DNA of 64,000 nt, from NCBI GenBank assembly GCA_033344915.1, contig JAWPML010000001.1, positions 3,486,263 to 3,550,262 of the forward strand. Direction: 5' to 3'. Below are positions 1-10,483 of the stretch, in pieces. Both the position numbers and the translations under genes were made by a program. Position 1 is the first letter of the stretch. The number at the start of each line of letters is the position of its first letter. Under the pieces are notes generated by a model. That model saw only the letters and a program-made list of their open reading frames with translations. It was not told the DNA's origin and searched no databases. This stretch comes from Acidimicrobiales bacterium. Lineage in GTDB: Bacteria > Actinomycetota > Acidimicrobiia > Acidimicrobiales > Aldehydirespiratoraceae.

Positions 1-1082
1 AGGCCGCCGCCGACGAGGTTCTTGTCGGTGCCACCGGCGCTCTCGAGCAGGCGGGCCCGCCGATCGGGATCCTGGAGGGCGGCAACCCGTTCGGCCGGCG
101 CGAGGTCGGCGACCTCCCGCCACACCGGGTTGCGCATGAACGGATTCAGCGTGCACTCGAAGCCGAGGAGGACACCGATGGGTCGCACCGGGCACTGGCC
201 CGTGATCTGCAGACCGTCGGACCGAGCCGCTTCGATCTTGCCGAGCAGATCCTGGTGGAAGTCGCCGGACTTCGGGCTCTCGACGATCGTGAAGGAGAGA
301 GGCCGGCCGGACACCGAGCACATGTCGCGGAACATCTGGAACTCGCGGTCACGGTCGACGAAGTCGCTGACGAGCTGGAAGACGCCCGTGCCCGTCGTGC
401 CGACCGCTTCGGCGATCCCGACGAGCTCCTCGGCGGCGGCGGTGAGCGTCGGCGTGAAGTCGCCGGTCGACGTCTTGTGGTTCGACGTACGACTGGTCGA
501 GAAGCCGAGGGCGCCGGCCTGGATCGCCTCGGCGGCGAGGCGGCCCATCTCACCGATGTCGTCGGCCGTCGCGTCCTCGCGGTTCGCGCCCCGCTCCCCC
601 ATCACGTGGAGACGGAGCGCGCCGTGGGGAACCTGCGTCGCGATGTCCATGTCCTTGGGGCCGTCGCACGCCTCGAGATAGTCGGCGAAGGAGTTCCAGC
701 CCCACTGGAGTCCTTCGTGCAGCGCCGCGCCCGGGATGTCCTCCACCCCCTCCATCAGCTCGACGAGCTTGTTGTGGTCGGCGTTGTGCACCGGCGCGAA
801 CCCGACGCCGCAGTTGCCGAACACCACCGTGGTCACGCCGTGCCAGCTGGACGGCTGCATGCGGCTGTCCCACGTGGCCTGACCGTCGTAGTGGGTGTGG
901 ATGTCGACGAAGCCCGGCGCGACGAGGGCGCCGTCCGCGTCGATCTCGCGGGTGGCCGAGCCGCTGACCGAGCCGACCTCGGTGACCACGCCGTCGCGCA
1001 CGGCGACGTCCGCGGTGCGCAGCGGTGCGCCCGTGCCGTCGGCAACAGTGCCGCCCCGGATGATGAGATCGTGATCGGCCAT
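1..1082 (-). CDS. N-acyl-D-amino-acid deacylase (D-aminoacylase) family amidohydrolase, C-terminal part outside window
   Basis: The minus-strand frame is open from an ATG at 1082 to the window edge (about 360 codons), so the C-terminal part is missing; family members usually run to roughly 500-580 residues. The N-terminal beta-sandwich segment leads into FVDIHTHYDGQ with the HxH metal ligands (His62, His64), and the motif GNCGVGFAPV carries the Cys91 that bridges the metals in D-aminoacylases. The family is zinc-dependent and removes acyl groups from N-acyl-D-amino acids in the cytoplasm; the true substrate cannot be read from sequence because related dihydroorotase-like proteins look similar. 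It is divergent from the secreted protein starting at 1226. Confidence 0.85.
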   Translation of the reverse strand, partial: MADHDLIIRGGTVADGTGAPLRTADVAVRDGVVTEVGSVSGSATREIDADGALVAPGFVDIHTHYDGQATWDSRMQPSSWHGVTTVVFGNCGVGFAPVHNADHNKLVELMEGVEDIPGAALHEGLQWGWNSFADYLEACDGPKDMDIATQVPHGALRLHVMGERGANREDATADDIGEMGRLAAEAIQAGALGFSTSRTSNHKTSTGDFTPTLTAAAEELVGIAEAVGTTGTGVFQLVSDFVDRDREFQMFRDMCSVSGRPLSFTIVESPKSGDFHQDLLGKIEAARSDGLQITGQCPVRPIGVLLGFECTLNPFMRNPVWREVADLAPAERVAALQDPDRRARLLESAGGTDKNLVGGG

Positions 1083-1225
1083 GGCGGTCCCCCTGGGTTC
1101 GGTGACCATGATGGCAGCCACGGGCGGTCCCGCCCAGACCGCCCCCGCGGGCGGCTCGCGAGGTGCTTGACTGGGACGCGCGGGCATGACTGAAGATCGG
1201 TGTCGAACACGCCGATCAGGGAGCT

Positions 1226-2878
1226 GTGGGAGCACACACCAGCCGCCGCGGGTCACGCCGGATCGTCAGCGCCGTCATCGCGCTCGCCGCGATCGCGGCA
1301 CTGATCGCGCCCGCCGCGGCCTACCGCGGTGCCCCGTGGTTCGAGCCGGGCGAGCCGTACGACCAGAACTTCGCGGACCCGGCGATCATCGAGGTCGACG
1401 GCACGTTCTACGCCTACGCCACGACCACCGGCGGCGCTTCGATGCCGGTCATGACCTCGCCGGACCTCGAGACGTGGACGGCCCACGGCGACGCGCTCGG
1501 CACCGGCCCGTCATGGTCACCCACGACCGATGTCGGTTGGAGCGTGTGGGCGCCGTCGGTCGTGGAGCTCCCGACCGGTGACTTCCTCGCCGCGTTCGCC
1601 GCCCAGACGCACACCGCCGGCCGCCGCTGCATCGCGCTCGCCACCGCCGACTCGCCCCTCGGCCCGTTCACCGTGTTCGGCACGTCTCCCTTCGTGTGCG
1701 AGCCGGACCCGAACGGGGCGCTCGATCCGTTCCTGATCGTCGACGAGCAGGACGTGCCCTGGCTGATCTGGAAGAACGAGGGCGTGCCGGTCGGCCATCC
1801 CACGCTCGCCTCGCGCCGCACGGGCTTCTGGTCCCGCCAGCTGACCGACGACGGCACCGCGTGGCGGTCCGGGTCCACCGTCCACTTCCTGCTCGAGACC
1901 ACCGAGGTCGAACGGCCCTGGCAGGGCACCGTCATCGAGAACCCGTCGATGACCGCATGGGACGACGGCTACTTCCTGGCCTATTCCGCCAACCGCTACG
2001 ACTCCACGAGCTACGCGACCGGATGGGCCACCTGCGCCTCCCCCGGCGGGCCGTGCACCGAACACTCGGTCCACCCGCTCCTGTCGACGAACGACGACCG
2101 GATCGGCCCCGGTGGCCCCGCCCCCTTCGTGCACGACGGCGTGCTCCACCTCGGGTACCACGGCTGGAACCCGCCGTTCCACGACTATCCGTCGTATCCC
2201 TCCTGCGACACGGACGGCGACGGCGAATGCCCCGAGGCCCAGCGCTTCCTGTTCATCGACACGATCTGCGTGGCGGGCGACCGGGCCTGGGTCTACGAAC
2301 CCCACGGCGGCCCGTTCTGCGACGTCGAGGCCGGGCAGTACTACACCGAGCCCGTGGCGTGGCTCGCCGCGAACGGGATCACGACCGGTATCACGCCCTC
2401 GGCCTACGGCGGCCACCAGTCGGTGAGCCGCGGCCAGATGGCCACCTTCCTGTGGCGACTGATGGGTGAGCCGGTCGCCGCCTCGTCGGCGAACTTCACC
2501 GACGTGGACGACGGGCGCTTCTACTCGGACGCCGTCGCGTGGCTCGCCGCCGAGGGCGTGACGACAGGCGTCTCGCTCACCGCGTTCGACCCCGACGGCG
2601 TCGTCACCCGGGGCCAGATGGCCACCTTCCTCTGGCGCCTGATGGACGAGCCCACCGGACCCGCGTCGTCGGGTTTCTCCGACGTGCCCTCCGGGCAGTT
2701 CTTCAGCGAGGCCGTCGCCTGGCTGGCCGACGAGGCCATCACGACCGGCGTCGGCGGCGGCCGCTTCGATCCGGACGGCGACGTCACCCGGGCCCAGATG
2801 GCGGCCTTCCTCTGCCGCCTGGCCGACACGCCGATCTACGCGGCCGGCGACGCCCCGACCCCCGCCTGCACCGACTGA
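1226..2878 (+). CDS. Secreted glycoside hydrolase family 43-like protein with three C-terminal SLH-type repeats
   Basis: The 550-residue protein starts at GTG with GGGAG just upstream and has a basic N-terminus followed by a hydrophobic stretch ending in APAAA, a typical signal peptide. Residues about 45-360 resemble a five-bladed GH43 propeller: FADPAIIEVDGTFYAYAT (candidate base Asp51), LDPFLIVD (candidate pKa-modulating Asp) and VIENPSMTAWDDGYFLAYSA (candidate acid Glu). The family usually cleaves arabinose- or xylose-containing glycans; the substrate here is unknown. From about residue 375 three tandem repeats of about 55 residues share VAWLAxxGxTTGV and TRGQMATFLWRL, the S-layer-homology-like repeats common in actinobacteria, suggesting retention at the cell wall. 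It stands alone as a transcription unit. Confidence 0.8.
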   Translation: MGAHTSRRGSRRIVSAVIALAAIAALIAPAAAYRGAPWFEPGEPYDQNFADPAIIEVDGTFYAYATTTGGASMPVMTSPDLETWTAHGDALGTGPSWSPTTDVGWSVWAPSVVELPTGDFLAAFAAQTHTAGRRCIALATADSPLGPFTVFGTSPFVCEPDPNGALDPFLIVDEQDVPWLIWKNEGVPVGHPTLASRRTGFWSRQLTDDGTAWRSGSTVHFLLETTEVERPWQGTVIENPSMTAWDDGYFLAYSANRYDSTSYATGWATCASPGGPCTEHSVHPLLSTNDDRIGPGGPAPFVHDGVLHLGYHGWNPPFHDYPSYPSCDTDGDGECPEAQRFLFIDTICVAGDRAWVYEPHGGPFCDVEAGQYYTEPVAWLAANGITTGITPSAYGGHQSVSRGQMATFLWRLMGEPVAASSANFTDVDDGRFYSDAVAWLAAEGVTTGVSLTAFDPDGVVTRGQMATFLWRLMDEPTGPASSGFSDVPSGQFFSEAVAWLADEAITTGVGGGRFDPDGDVTRAQMAAFLCRLADTPIYAAGDAPTPACTD

Positions 2879-2901
2879 GCCGGCACCGGGGAGAACGTAC
2901 G

Positions 2902-2914
2902 GGGGTCTGACCCC
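2902..2914. repeat. Short palindrome in the 2879-2965 intergenic gap
   Basis: GGGGTC-T-GACCCC is a perfect inverted repeat with 6-bp arms just after the SLH protein. The one-base centre makes it a poor RNA hairpin terminator as written, so it may be a short interspersed palindrome or a protein site. No second copy was noticed in the window. Confidence 0.3.
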
Positions 2915-2965
2915 AGAAGGTATGGCCCTTGCCACGGTGGCCGAGTCGCGCCAACCTGACGCGCG

Positions 2966-3622
2966 ATGCTCGTGCGACTGGGACCGAACGACGAGGTGGA
3001 CGGCCATCCGATCACCGACCTCGACCACTACGAGGGCGACATCGCGCTGCTGAATTATCTGCTCCAGGACCTGCGCGCCCTGATCCGCCAGGCCGGCCGC
3101 GACGACACCATCTTCGAGCCCCGGCAGGTCATCACCTGGGAGGTCCACGGGCTCGCCCGCCGCACCGTCATCTGCGACCCGGCCGGGCTCGCCGACTCGG
3201 CCGACGTGCACATGGTCGGCTTCTTCGGCGACCGCCGCGCCGACGCCGACCAGCCCGCCATCGACACGAGCGAGATGGCGCTCATCAACGAGTTCGCCGA
3301 CTACCCCGGCATCCTCAGCTACAGCTCCGTCGAGCTCGTCGACGGCTACTGGGCCAACCTCGTCGTGCACCGCGAACCCCAGGACCGCGAAGCCTGGCGA
3401 GGCAGCCCCGTGCACCAGGACGCCGTCGAACGCATCGCCCCGACGGCGTACCACGGCGTGCGGATCCACAACGGCTGCATCATGGGCGGCGTCGTCGGCC
3501 AGCACACCGTCGTCATCGAGATCACCAAGTACTGGGACTACGACGTGTCACCGACCTGGCACGCCATCCGGGTCCTGCCCGGCGGCGAGTCCGTCGAGTT
3601 GACCGGACCCATCGACACCTGA
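2966..3622 (+). CDS. Hypothetical protein, first gene of a putative oxidoreductase operon
   Basis: 218 residues, acidic, without signal peptide or membrane segment. I do not recognise a family. The sequence has an even mix of charged and hydrophobic residues typical of a soluble globular protein, with many His, Asp and aromatic residues in the second half (for example HGVRIHNGCIMGG and ITKYWDYDV). It lies 16 bp upstream of the flavoenzyme gene on the same strand, so co-transcription is likely and it may serve the same pathway, perhaps as a partner or an enzyme acting on the same compound. The start ATG has no clear ribosome binding site. Confidence 0.7.
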   Translation: MLVRLGPNDEVDGHPITDLDHYEGDIALLNYLLQDLRALIRQAGRDDTIFEPRQVITWEVHGLARRTVICDPAGLADSADVHMVGFFGDRRADADQPAIDTSEMALINEFADYPGILSYSSVELVDGYWANLVVHREPQDREAWRGSPVHQDAVERIAPTAYHGVRIHNGCIMGGVVGQHTVVIEITKYWDYDVSPTWHAIRVLPGGESVELTGPIDT

Positions 3623-3638
3623 ACGGAAGAACCGACCG

Positions 3639-5099
3639 ATGCCCGACATCCCGAACCCCTCGAAGCACAACCAGTGGTACCCCTTCCTCGATCGGCCCAC
3701 GCCGACCGAGGTCGACGGCGTCATGCAGAACCCGGCCGTCATCCCCGTCACCGACGCCGATCCGCTTCCCGCGTCCGCGAAGTACGTCGTGGTCGGCGCC
3801 GGCATCCACGGCATGTCGACCGCGTACCACCTCGCCAAGAAGCTGGTGACGACCGGCGCCGGTACCGGCCGCGACGTCGTGCTGATCGACAAGCAGGGCC
3901 CGGGCGCCGGCGCGACCGGGCTGGCCTGCGGCTGCGTCCGCAACCTCTACATGACGGGGCCGCTGCACTCGATCCTGCGAGCCAGCGTCGAGGTCTGGGA
4001 GGACGATCCGATCAACTTCGGGTTCCAGCAGGTCGGCTACGTGTCGATCGGCGAGGCCAACCAGGAGGAGGACTATGTCGCCCTCAACCAGAGCCAGATC
4101 GAGGCCGGCTACCCGTCCGATCTCTACACCGGCGCCGACGCCCACCGCTTCCTGAAGGGTCTCTGGCCGGACTTCAAGACCACGAACTGTGACGTCGTGC
4201 TCCACGAGCACCGCTCCGGCTACGCCGGCACCCACCTGGCGATGTGGGGACTCGACCAGAAGTGTCGCCAGTGGGGGGTGCAGCGCTGCTTCGGCGTGTC
4301 GGTGAAGGGCTACGCCCTCGACGCGAGCGGCAGTGTGACCGCGGTCGAGACCGACCACGGGCCCATCTCGTGTGACGAGGTCGTGGTGGGCGCCGGCGCG
4401 TGGACGCCCCAACACTGGGAGTGGCTCGGCGGCCCGTCGGCGCTCGACGTGCGCTACCCGGACGGCCATCTCGAGACCGGCATGGACATGTGGACCTACT
4501 GGCGCCTGCTCGAGGGCGAGGTGTACCTCCCCGACGGCGTCGACTTCCGGACCGCGGACGGCAAGGACTCGCCGGTGCTGCACGTCGAACTCATGAACAC
4601 GCCCGTCCACGGCGAGAACGGCGCCATGCTCCAGGACCACGTCTACACATACCTGCGCTACGCGGCGGAGCGGGTCGGGGCGCCGGGCATCCAGGGCGGC
4701 ACGATCCCGATCCAGCTCGGCCCGAAGGCCGACGTCGAGCCCTACGGCCACCTGAGCGATGCGTACCAGGCCGACGACTGGTTCGAGGAGTACTACTGCG
4801 CCACCCTCGGGATGCTGTTCGAGCGGTTCGAGAACATCCGGCCCCACTTCAAGCAGCGCCGCAACGGCGGTATCGGTGCCTTCACCCCGGACAATGTCCC
4901 GATCTTCGACCATGTGGCCGACAACGCGTTCGTCATCGCCGACTCGAACCACGGGTTCAAGATGATCGGGGTGGGCAAGCTCACCGCCGAGATGCTGGTC
5001 ACCGGCGAGAAGCCGTGGGAACTGGAGCCCTTCTCCTTCGACCGCTACGCCGCCGGCACCACCTTCGGCGACCGCAACTCCAACTGCCCCTGGGTATGA
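3639..5099 (+). CDS. FAD-dependent oxidoreductase of the DAO/sarcosine-oxidase superfamily
   Basis: The 486-residue protein has an N-terminal Rossmann dinucleotide motif VVVGAGIHGMSTAYHLA at about residues 48-64 and the second DAO-family motif VVVGAGAW near residue 250. The C-terminal FAD-contact region includes NGGIGAFTPDNVPIFD and ADSNHGFKMIGVGK, as in glycine/D-amino-acid oxidases and glycerol-3-phosphate-type dehydrogenases. It probably oxidises a small amine or amino-acid-like substrate in the cytoplasm; the substrate is unknown. A stretch after the FAD motif, GAGATGLACGCVRNLY, is typical of the family but rich in Cys. The gene sits 16 bp after the unknown protein and overlaps the start of the next gene by ATGA, so the three genes likely form one operon. 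Confidence 0.85.
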   Translation: MPDIPNPSKHNQWYPFLDRPTPTEVDGVMQNPAVIPVTDADPLPASAKYVVVGAGIHGMSTAYHLAKKLVTTGAGTGRDVVLIDKQGPGAGATGLACGCVRNLYMTGPLHSILRASVEVWEDDPINFGFQQVGYVSIGEANQEEDYVALNQSQIEAGYPSDLYTGADAHRFLKGLWPDFKTTNCDVVLHEHRSGYAGTHLAMWGLDQKCRQWGVQRCFGVSVKGYALDASGSVTAVETDHGPISCDEVVVGAGAWTPQHWEWLGGPSALDVRYPDGHLETGMDMWTYWRLLEGEVYLPDGVDFRTADGKDSPVLHVELMNTPVHGENGAMLQDHVYTYLRYAAERVGAPGIQGGTIPIQLGPKADVEPYGHLSDAYQADDWFEEYYCATLGMLFERFENIRPHFKQRRNGGIGAFTPDNVPIFDHVADNAFVIADSNHGFKMIGVGKLTAEMLVTGEKPWELEPFSFDRYAAGTTFGDRNSNCPWV

Positions 5100-5752
5100 G
5101 CTACGGCGGGAGCTGTCTGCTCGCCGAGAACGCGGTCGAGTTCTTCACCGCCCTACGGGCGTTCTTGGAGACCCGGGGCATCGAGCTCGAGCCGACCGCG
5201 GCGACCACACCCGACGTGGTGTTCGCGTGCGGACTGCTCACCCGCGAGCGGATCGCCGCGGGCGAGCCCGTCGTGGTGGTGGCGGCGCCCGTCTTCCCGG
5301 GGGAGACCACGGCCGTGTACCGGTCGGTGGTCGTCAGCCGGACCGACGGCCCGGCGGACCTCGCGTCGGCCCAGGAGGGCACGCTGGCGGTCAACGAGTA
5401 CGGGTCGTGGTCGGGCTGGCACGGATACGTGGACGACCTCGCCGGTCACGGGCTGCCCGTCCCCCACCGGCGGGTGGTCACCGGGGGGCACCGGGCGTCG
5501 GTGGGCGCCGTGCGTCACGGCGACGCGGCGGTCGCCGCGATCGACTCGTCATTGTGGCGGTGGCTCCCCGGCGATGAGCGCGACGGTCTGCGGGTGATCC
5601 ACGAGACGGTCGACTGGCCCGCGCCACCGCTGTCGGTACGGGCGGGCACCGACGATGCGGTCGTCGACTCGCTGGTTTCCGCCCCGGCGACGCGCCCGGC
5701 CACGAGGGCCGACTACGACTTCATGCTCGCGGCCCGCACGCCACTCAGCTGA
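5096..5752 (+). CDS. PhnD-like substrate-binding-fold protein without signal peptide
   Basis: The 218-residue product starts at an ATG overlapping the flavoenzyme stop codon. It resembles the periplasmic component of phosphate/phosphonate-type ABC transporters (PhnD/type 2 periplasmic-binding fold), with segments such as ADLASAQEGTLAVNEYGSWSGW and VTGGHRASVGAVRHGDAAVAAIDSSLW that match the two-lobe ligand-binding core. It has no signal peptide or lipobox and no transporter genes follow, so it is likely a cytoplasmic binding protein rather than a transporter part. Its link to the flavoenzyme suggests it binds the same or a related ligand. The 3' end overlaps the convergent MarR gene by 8 bp. 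Confidence 0.65.
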   Translation: MSYGGSCLLAENAVEFFTALRAFLETRGIELEPTAATTPDVVFACGLLTRERIAAGEPVVVVAAPVFPGETTAVYRSVVVSRTDGPADLASAQEGTLAVNEYGSWSGWHGYVDDLAGHGLPVPHRRVVTGGHRASVGAVRHGDAAVAAIDSSLWRWLPGDERDGLRVIHETVDWPAPPLSVRAGTDDAVVDSLVSAPATRPATRADYDFMLAARTPLS

Positions 5753-6239
5753 AGTCACCGTTGGCTTCGCGGAACGCCGCGAGCTCGCGATGGACCGTCC
5801 GCCGCGACGACGGAGGAAGGCCGCCCACGCCGAACTCGATCTCCGCCAACACCGCGGCCGCGTCGTCCACCACGGCGCGGCCGGCCGGAAGCAGTCGAGC
5901 CAGCACCGCCCGCCCGTCATCGGGGTGGGCGGTGCGTTCGACGAACCCGCTCGCTTCGAGCCGTTGGATGGTGTTGGTGACGCTCGCCGCGTGCACCTGG
6001 AGCCGGTCACCGATCTTGCCCATGGGCAGCTCGCCGAGCCGGGTGAAGCGGAGCAGTGCGAGCACCTCGAAGCGGCTGAAGTTCAGATCGAGAGGGGCGA
6101 GGGCGGCATCGATACGTGACTGGACGATCTGCTGGGCCCGGGTGATCGACGTCGCCGCCTTCATCGCCGCGGTCGCCCCCCAGGCGGCCTGATCCCAGTT
6201 CCGGCCCGCTTCCTCGATGGGGTCGAACTCCAGTGCCAT
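5745..6239 (-). CDS. MarR-family transcriptional regulator
   Basis: 164 residues with the winged-helix layout of MarR proteins: FSRFEVLALLRFT, then the recognition helix region VHAASVTNTIQRLEASGFVER and the wing HPDDGRAVLARLLPAG. I chose the ATG at 6239 because the longer reading from 6281 would run through the palindrome at 6261-6278, which is better explained as this regulator's operator. The gene is divergent from the acyl-CoA mutase operon, so it is likely a repressor of that operon and of itself, with an acyl-CoA or acid ligand as inducer (inference). Confidence 0.85.
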   Translation of the reverse strand: MALEFDPIEEAGRNWDQAAWGATAAMKAATSITRAQQIVQSRIDAALAPLDLNFSRFEVLALLRFTRLGELPMGKIGDRLQVHAASVTNTIQRLEASGFVERTAHPDDGRAVLARLLPAGRAVVDDAAAVLAEIEFGVGGLPPSSRRTVHRELAAFREANGDFS

Positions 6240-6260
6240 TGCGGGATAGCCTAGAGGAAA

Positions 6261-6278
6261 TACTTTGATGTCCAAGTA
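6261..6278. promoter_or_regulatory. Candidate MarR operator between the regulator and the mutase operon
   Basis: TACTTTGATGTCCAAGTA is an 18-bp imperfect palindrome (14 of 18 positions match its own reverse complement), flanked by A/T bases in an otherwise GC-rich genome. It lies between the divergent MarR and mutase genes, 14 bp before the mutase start. Size and symmetry fit a MarR dimer site. Confidence 0.65.
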
Positions 6279-6292
6279 CATCGGCCGATCGG

Positions 6293-7926
<1,634 letters not shown>

Positions 7927-7927
<1 letters not shown>

Positions 7928-8334
7928 TGTCCTCGACGGCCGAGCCACCCCCTCGGATCGTGCTCGCGAAGCTCGGGTTGGACGGGCACGACCGCGGCAT
8001 CAAGGTGGTCGCGCGCATGTTGCGCGACGCGGGGATGGAGGTCATCTATCTCGGCCTGCGCCAGACCACCGACAGCATCGTCGCCGCCGTGGAGCAGGAG
8101 GATGCGGACGCCATCGGCCTGTCGATGCACAACGCCGGACACCTGACCCTGGGCCCGGCGATGCTCGCCGCCCTCGACGAGGCCGGACTCGACGTGCCGC
8201 TGATCATCGGCGGGATCGTCCCGGACGACGATCGACCGATCCTCGACGCCGGGGGTGTGGCCGCGGTCCTCGGTCCGGGCGCGTCGGCCGAGGAGGTCGT
8301 GGCCACGGTCCGCGCCGCGATCGACACCGCGTGA
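7927..8334 (+). CDS. Cobalamin-binding small subunit of the acyl-CoA mutase
   Basis: 135 residues forming a Rossmann-like B12 domain with the DxHxxG signature in KLGLDGHDRGIK (the His is the lower axial cobalt ligand), the SxL-type motif in AIGLSMHNAGH, and the GG motif in IIGGIVPDDD. It starts in a TGATG overlap with the large-subunit gene, so translation is coupled and a stoichiometric complex is expected. Length matches the stand-alone B12 subunits IcmB/HcmB. Confidence 0.92.
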
Positions 8335-9296
8335 GTCCCCGCGACCTCCCGCTCGACGAGCTCGTGGACGGAGCGCTCGGCGGCGACCGGCGGGCTGTCG
8401 GCCGTCTGCTCAGCATCGTCGAACGGGGTGGGGCCGAGGCCGAGCAGATCGAAGAACGCACCCACGCCCACAGCACCGCCGCCCACGTCATCGGGATCAC
8501 GGGGGCGCCGGGCGCGGGCAAGTCCACGATGGTCGCCCGGCTGGTCGCCGCGTTCACGGGCGCGTCGCGCCGCCCGGCCGTCGTCGCGGTCGATCCGTCG
8601 TCGCCGCTCACCGGCGGCGCGATCCTCGGCGATCGCGTCCGCATGGCCGAGGTCGACACCTCGGCATTCATCCGCTCGGTGGCAACCCGCGGGCACAGCG
8701 GCGGGTTGGCCCTCTCTGTTCCCGGCAGTGCGCGGGTCCTCGCGGCCGCCGGCTTCGATCCCGTGATCATCGAGACCGTCGGCGTCGGTCAGGTCGAGGT
8801 GGACGTGACCGCGGCCGCCGACACGACGGTCGTCGTCGTCACCCCCGGTATGGGCGATGCCGTGCAGGCCAACAAGGCGGGGCTGCTCGAGGTCGCCGAC
8901 ATCTTCGTGGTCAACAAGGCCGACCTCCCCGGCGCGAGCGACACCCGCCGCGATCTCGAGCTCATGCTCGAGCTCAGCCACGTCACCGGGCAGGAGGACG
9001 CGAGCCGCCGTCCGCCGATTCTGATGGTCGACTCACTCGCGGGCGACGGCATCGACGCGGTGCGCGCCGCGATCGACGAACACCACGACCATTTGGTGAC
9101 CACAGATCGACTGGGGGAGCGGCGACGGCGGCGGGCGCGCTACGAGATGCGGTCCCGGGCGACGCTGGCGTTCGAGGCGCATGTGGACGCGCGATTGCGG
9201 ACGCCGGAGGTGGTCGCCGCCGTCGAGGACGTCCTCGCCGGCCGCGCCACGCCTTCGTCGGCGGCGCGTCGGGTGTGGCAACCTGACGCCTCGTGA
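8331..9296 (+). CDS. meaB: MeaB/ArgK-type GTPase chaperone of the acyl-CoA mutase
   Basis: 321 residues, GTG start inside the stop of the B12 subunit (GTGA). G-domain motifs are present: P-loop GAPGAGKST, the switch I/base region VAVDPSSPLTGGAILGDR, Walker B-like IIETVGVGQ and the guanine-specificity motif NKAD. MeaB proteins load adenosylcobalamin into B12-dependent mutases and eject inactive cofactor in a GTP-dependent way. The linkage and coupled overlaps make it the dedicated chaperone for the preceding two subunits. The C-terminal helical arm (RRRRARYEMRSRATLAFE) is the dimerisation region. Its last bases overlap the GTG start of the P450 gene. Confidence 0.93.
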   Translation: MSPRDLPLDELVDGALGGDRRAVGRLLSIVERGGAEAEQIEERTHAHSTAAHVIGITGAPGAGKSTMVARLVAAFTGASRRPAVVAVDPSSPLTGGAILGDRVRMAEVDTSAFIRSVATRGHSGGLALSVPGSARVLAAAGFDPVIIETVGVGQVEVDVTAAADTTVVVVTPGMGDAVQANKAGLLEVADIFVVNKADLPGASDTRRDLELMLELSHVTGQEDASRRPPILMVDSLAGDGIDAVRAAIDEHHDHLVTTDRLGERRRRRARYEMRSRATLAFEAHVDARLRTPEVVAAVEDVLAGRATPSSAARRVWQPDAS

Positions 9297-10483
9297 CCGC
9301 GACCCGACCGACCAGCGCCGTCCTCGACCCGGAGTGGTGGCGCCGCGACCCGCAAGCCGACTTCGCCGCACTCCGCGCCCACGACGGGATCTGGCGTGAC
9401 GAGGGCAGCGGCATCTGGCTCGCCGCCCGCCATGCGGACGTCCTCGCGGTCGAGCGGGAAAGTGCGACGTTCGCCAGCCGCGACCAGGAGGGTGGCACCT
9501 ACCGCCTGAACCCGTCGCCGGGCGAGATGACGATGATCAGCCACGACGACCCGCAGCACCTCGCCCAGCGTCGCCAGGTCAACCGGCGCTTCACCCCCCG
9601 GGCCGTGCGCTCCCACACCGAGCACTACACCGCGATCATCGAGGAGCTCGTGGACGGCGCCATCGATGAACACGACTCCCGCGGGTCGGTCGAGGTCGTC
9701 GACGCCATCGCCGCTCAGCTGCCGTGCCGGGTGACCGCCGAGCTCATCGGCTTCGGCGCCGAGCGCTGGCGCGAGGTGAAGGACTGGTCCGAACGCCAGA
9801 TGCGGATCGACACGGCTCCGTCGGATCCGGCGCTCTTCGAGTCGTTCATCGGCAGCATCCAGGAGTGGGCGGCGATCATGCAGGACGTCCTGCCCCAGCG
9901 GGCGGCCGAACCGGCAGAGGATCTCTTCTCCGACTGGATCGCGAACCAGATGGACCCGATGACGATGGTGCAGGAGACCGGGCTCCTGATCGCCGGTGGC
10001 GCCGAGACGACCCGCACCGTGATCGCCCACGGTCTGCGGACGTTCGTCGATCATCCCGACCAGTGGGAGGCGATCGCGGCCGACCCAGCCCTCGCGATCA
10101 CCGCCACGGAAGAACTGATCCGCTGGGTGACACCGCTGAACAACATGTTCCGCCAGGCCACTGCGGACACCGAGCTCGCGGGCACGGCGATCGCCGCCGG
10201 CGAGCGCATCGCGCTCGTCTACCCGGCCGCGAACAAGGATGAAGCGGTGTGGGACGACCCCCAGGTCTTCGACATCACCCGCGACCCGAACCCGCACCTG
10301 TCCTTCGGCCACGGCACCCACTTCTGCCTCGGTGCCAACGTCGCCCGCGCCGAGGTGCGGCTCCTGCTCGAGGTGTTGACGAGCCGCATCACCAACCTGC
10401 GCGCCGTCACCGAGCCGGACGTCGAGCCCAACATCTTCGCCCGGGCGGTGCGGTCCTTCGAGCTCGGTTTCGACCTGCGCTGA
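9293..10483 (+). CDS. Cytochrome P450
   Basis: 396 residues, a normal soluble bacterial P450 length. Seen: I-helix AGGAETTR (oxygen activation), K-helix ExxR in EELIRW, and the heme loop FGHGTHFCLG with the thiolate ligand Cys345. It would need ferredoxin and a reductase, neither encoded nearby. The GTG start overlaps the MeaB stop, so it belongs to the mutase operon, suggesting it hydroxylates an intermediate or an acyl chain handled in the same catabolic route (inference). The stop abuts the convergent XRE gene with no spacer. Confidence 0.92.
   Translation: MTATRPTSAVLDPEWWRRDPQADFAALRAHDGIWRDEGSGIWLAARHADVLAVERESATFASRDQEGGTYRLNPSPGEMTMISHDDPQHLAQRRQVNRRFTPRAVRSHTEHYTAIIEELVDGAIDEHDSRGSVEVVDAIAAQLPCRVTAELIGFGAERWREVKDWSERQMRIDTAPSDPALFESFIGSIQEWAAIMQDVLPQRAAEPAEDLFSDWIANQMDPMTMVQETGLLIAGGAETTRTVIAHGLRTFVDHPDQWEAIAADPALAITATEELIRWVTPLNNMFRQATADTELAGTAIAAGERIALVYPAANKDEAVWDDPQVFDITRDPNPHLSFGHGTHFCLGANVARAEVRLLLEVLTSRITNLRAVTEPDVEPNIFARAVRSFELGFDLR

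Noticed and set aside
6240..6281. MarR protein starting at 6281
   Set aside because: It would translate the palindrome at 6261-6278, which is better placed as an operator, and the extra residues are not typical of the family.
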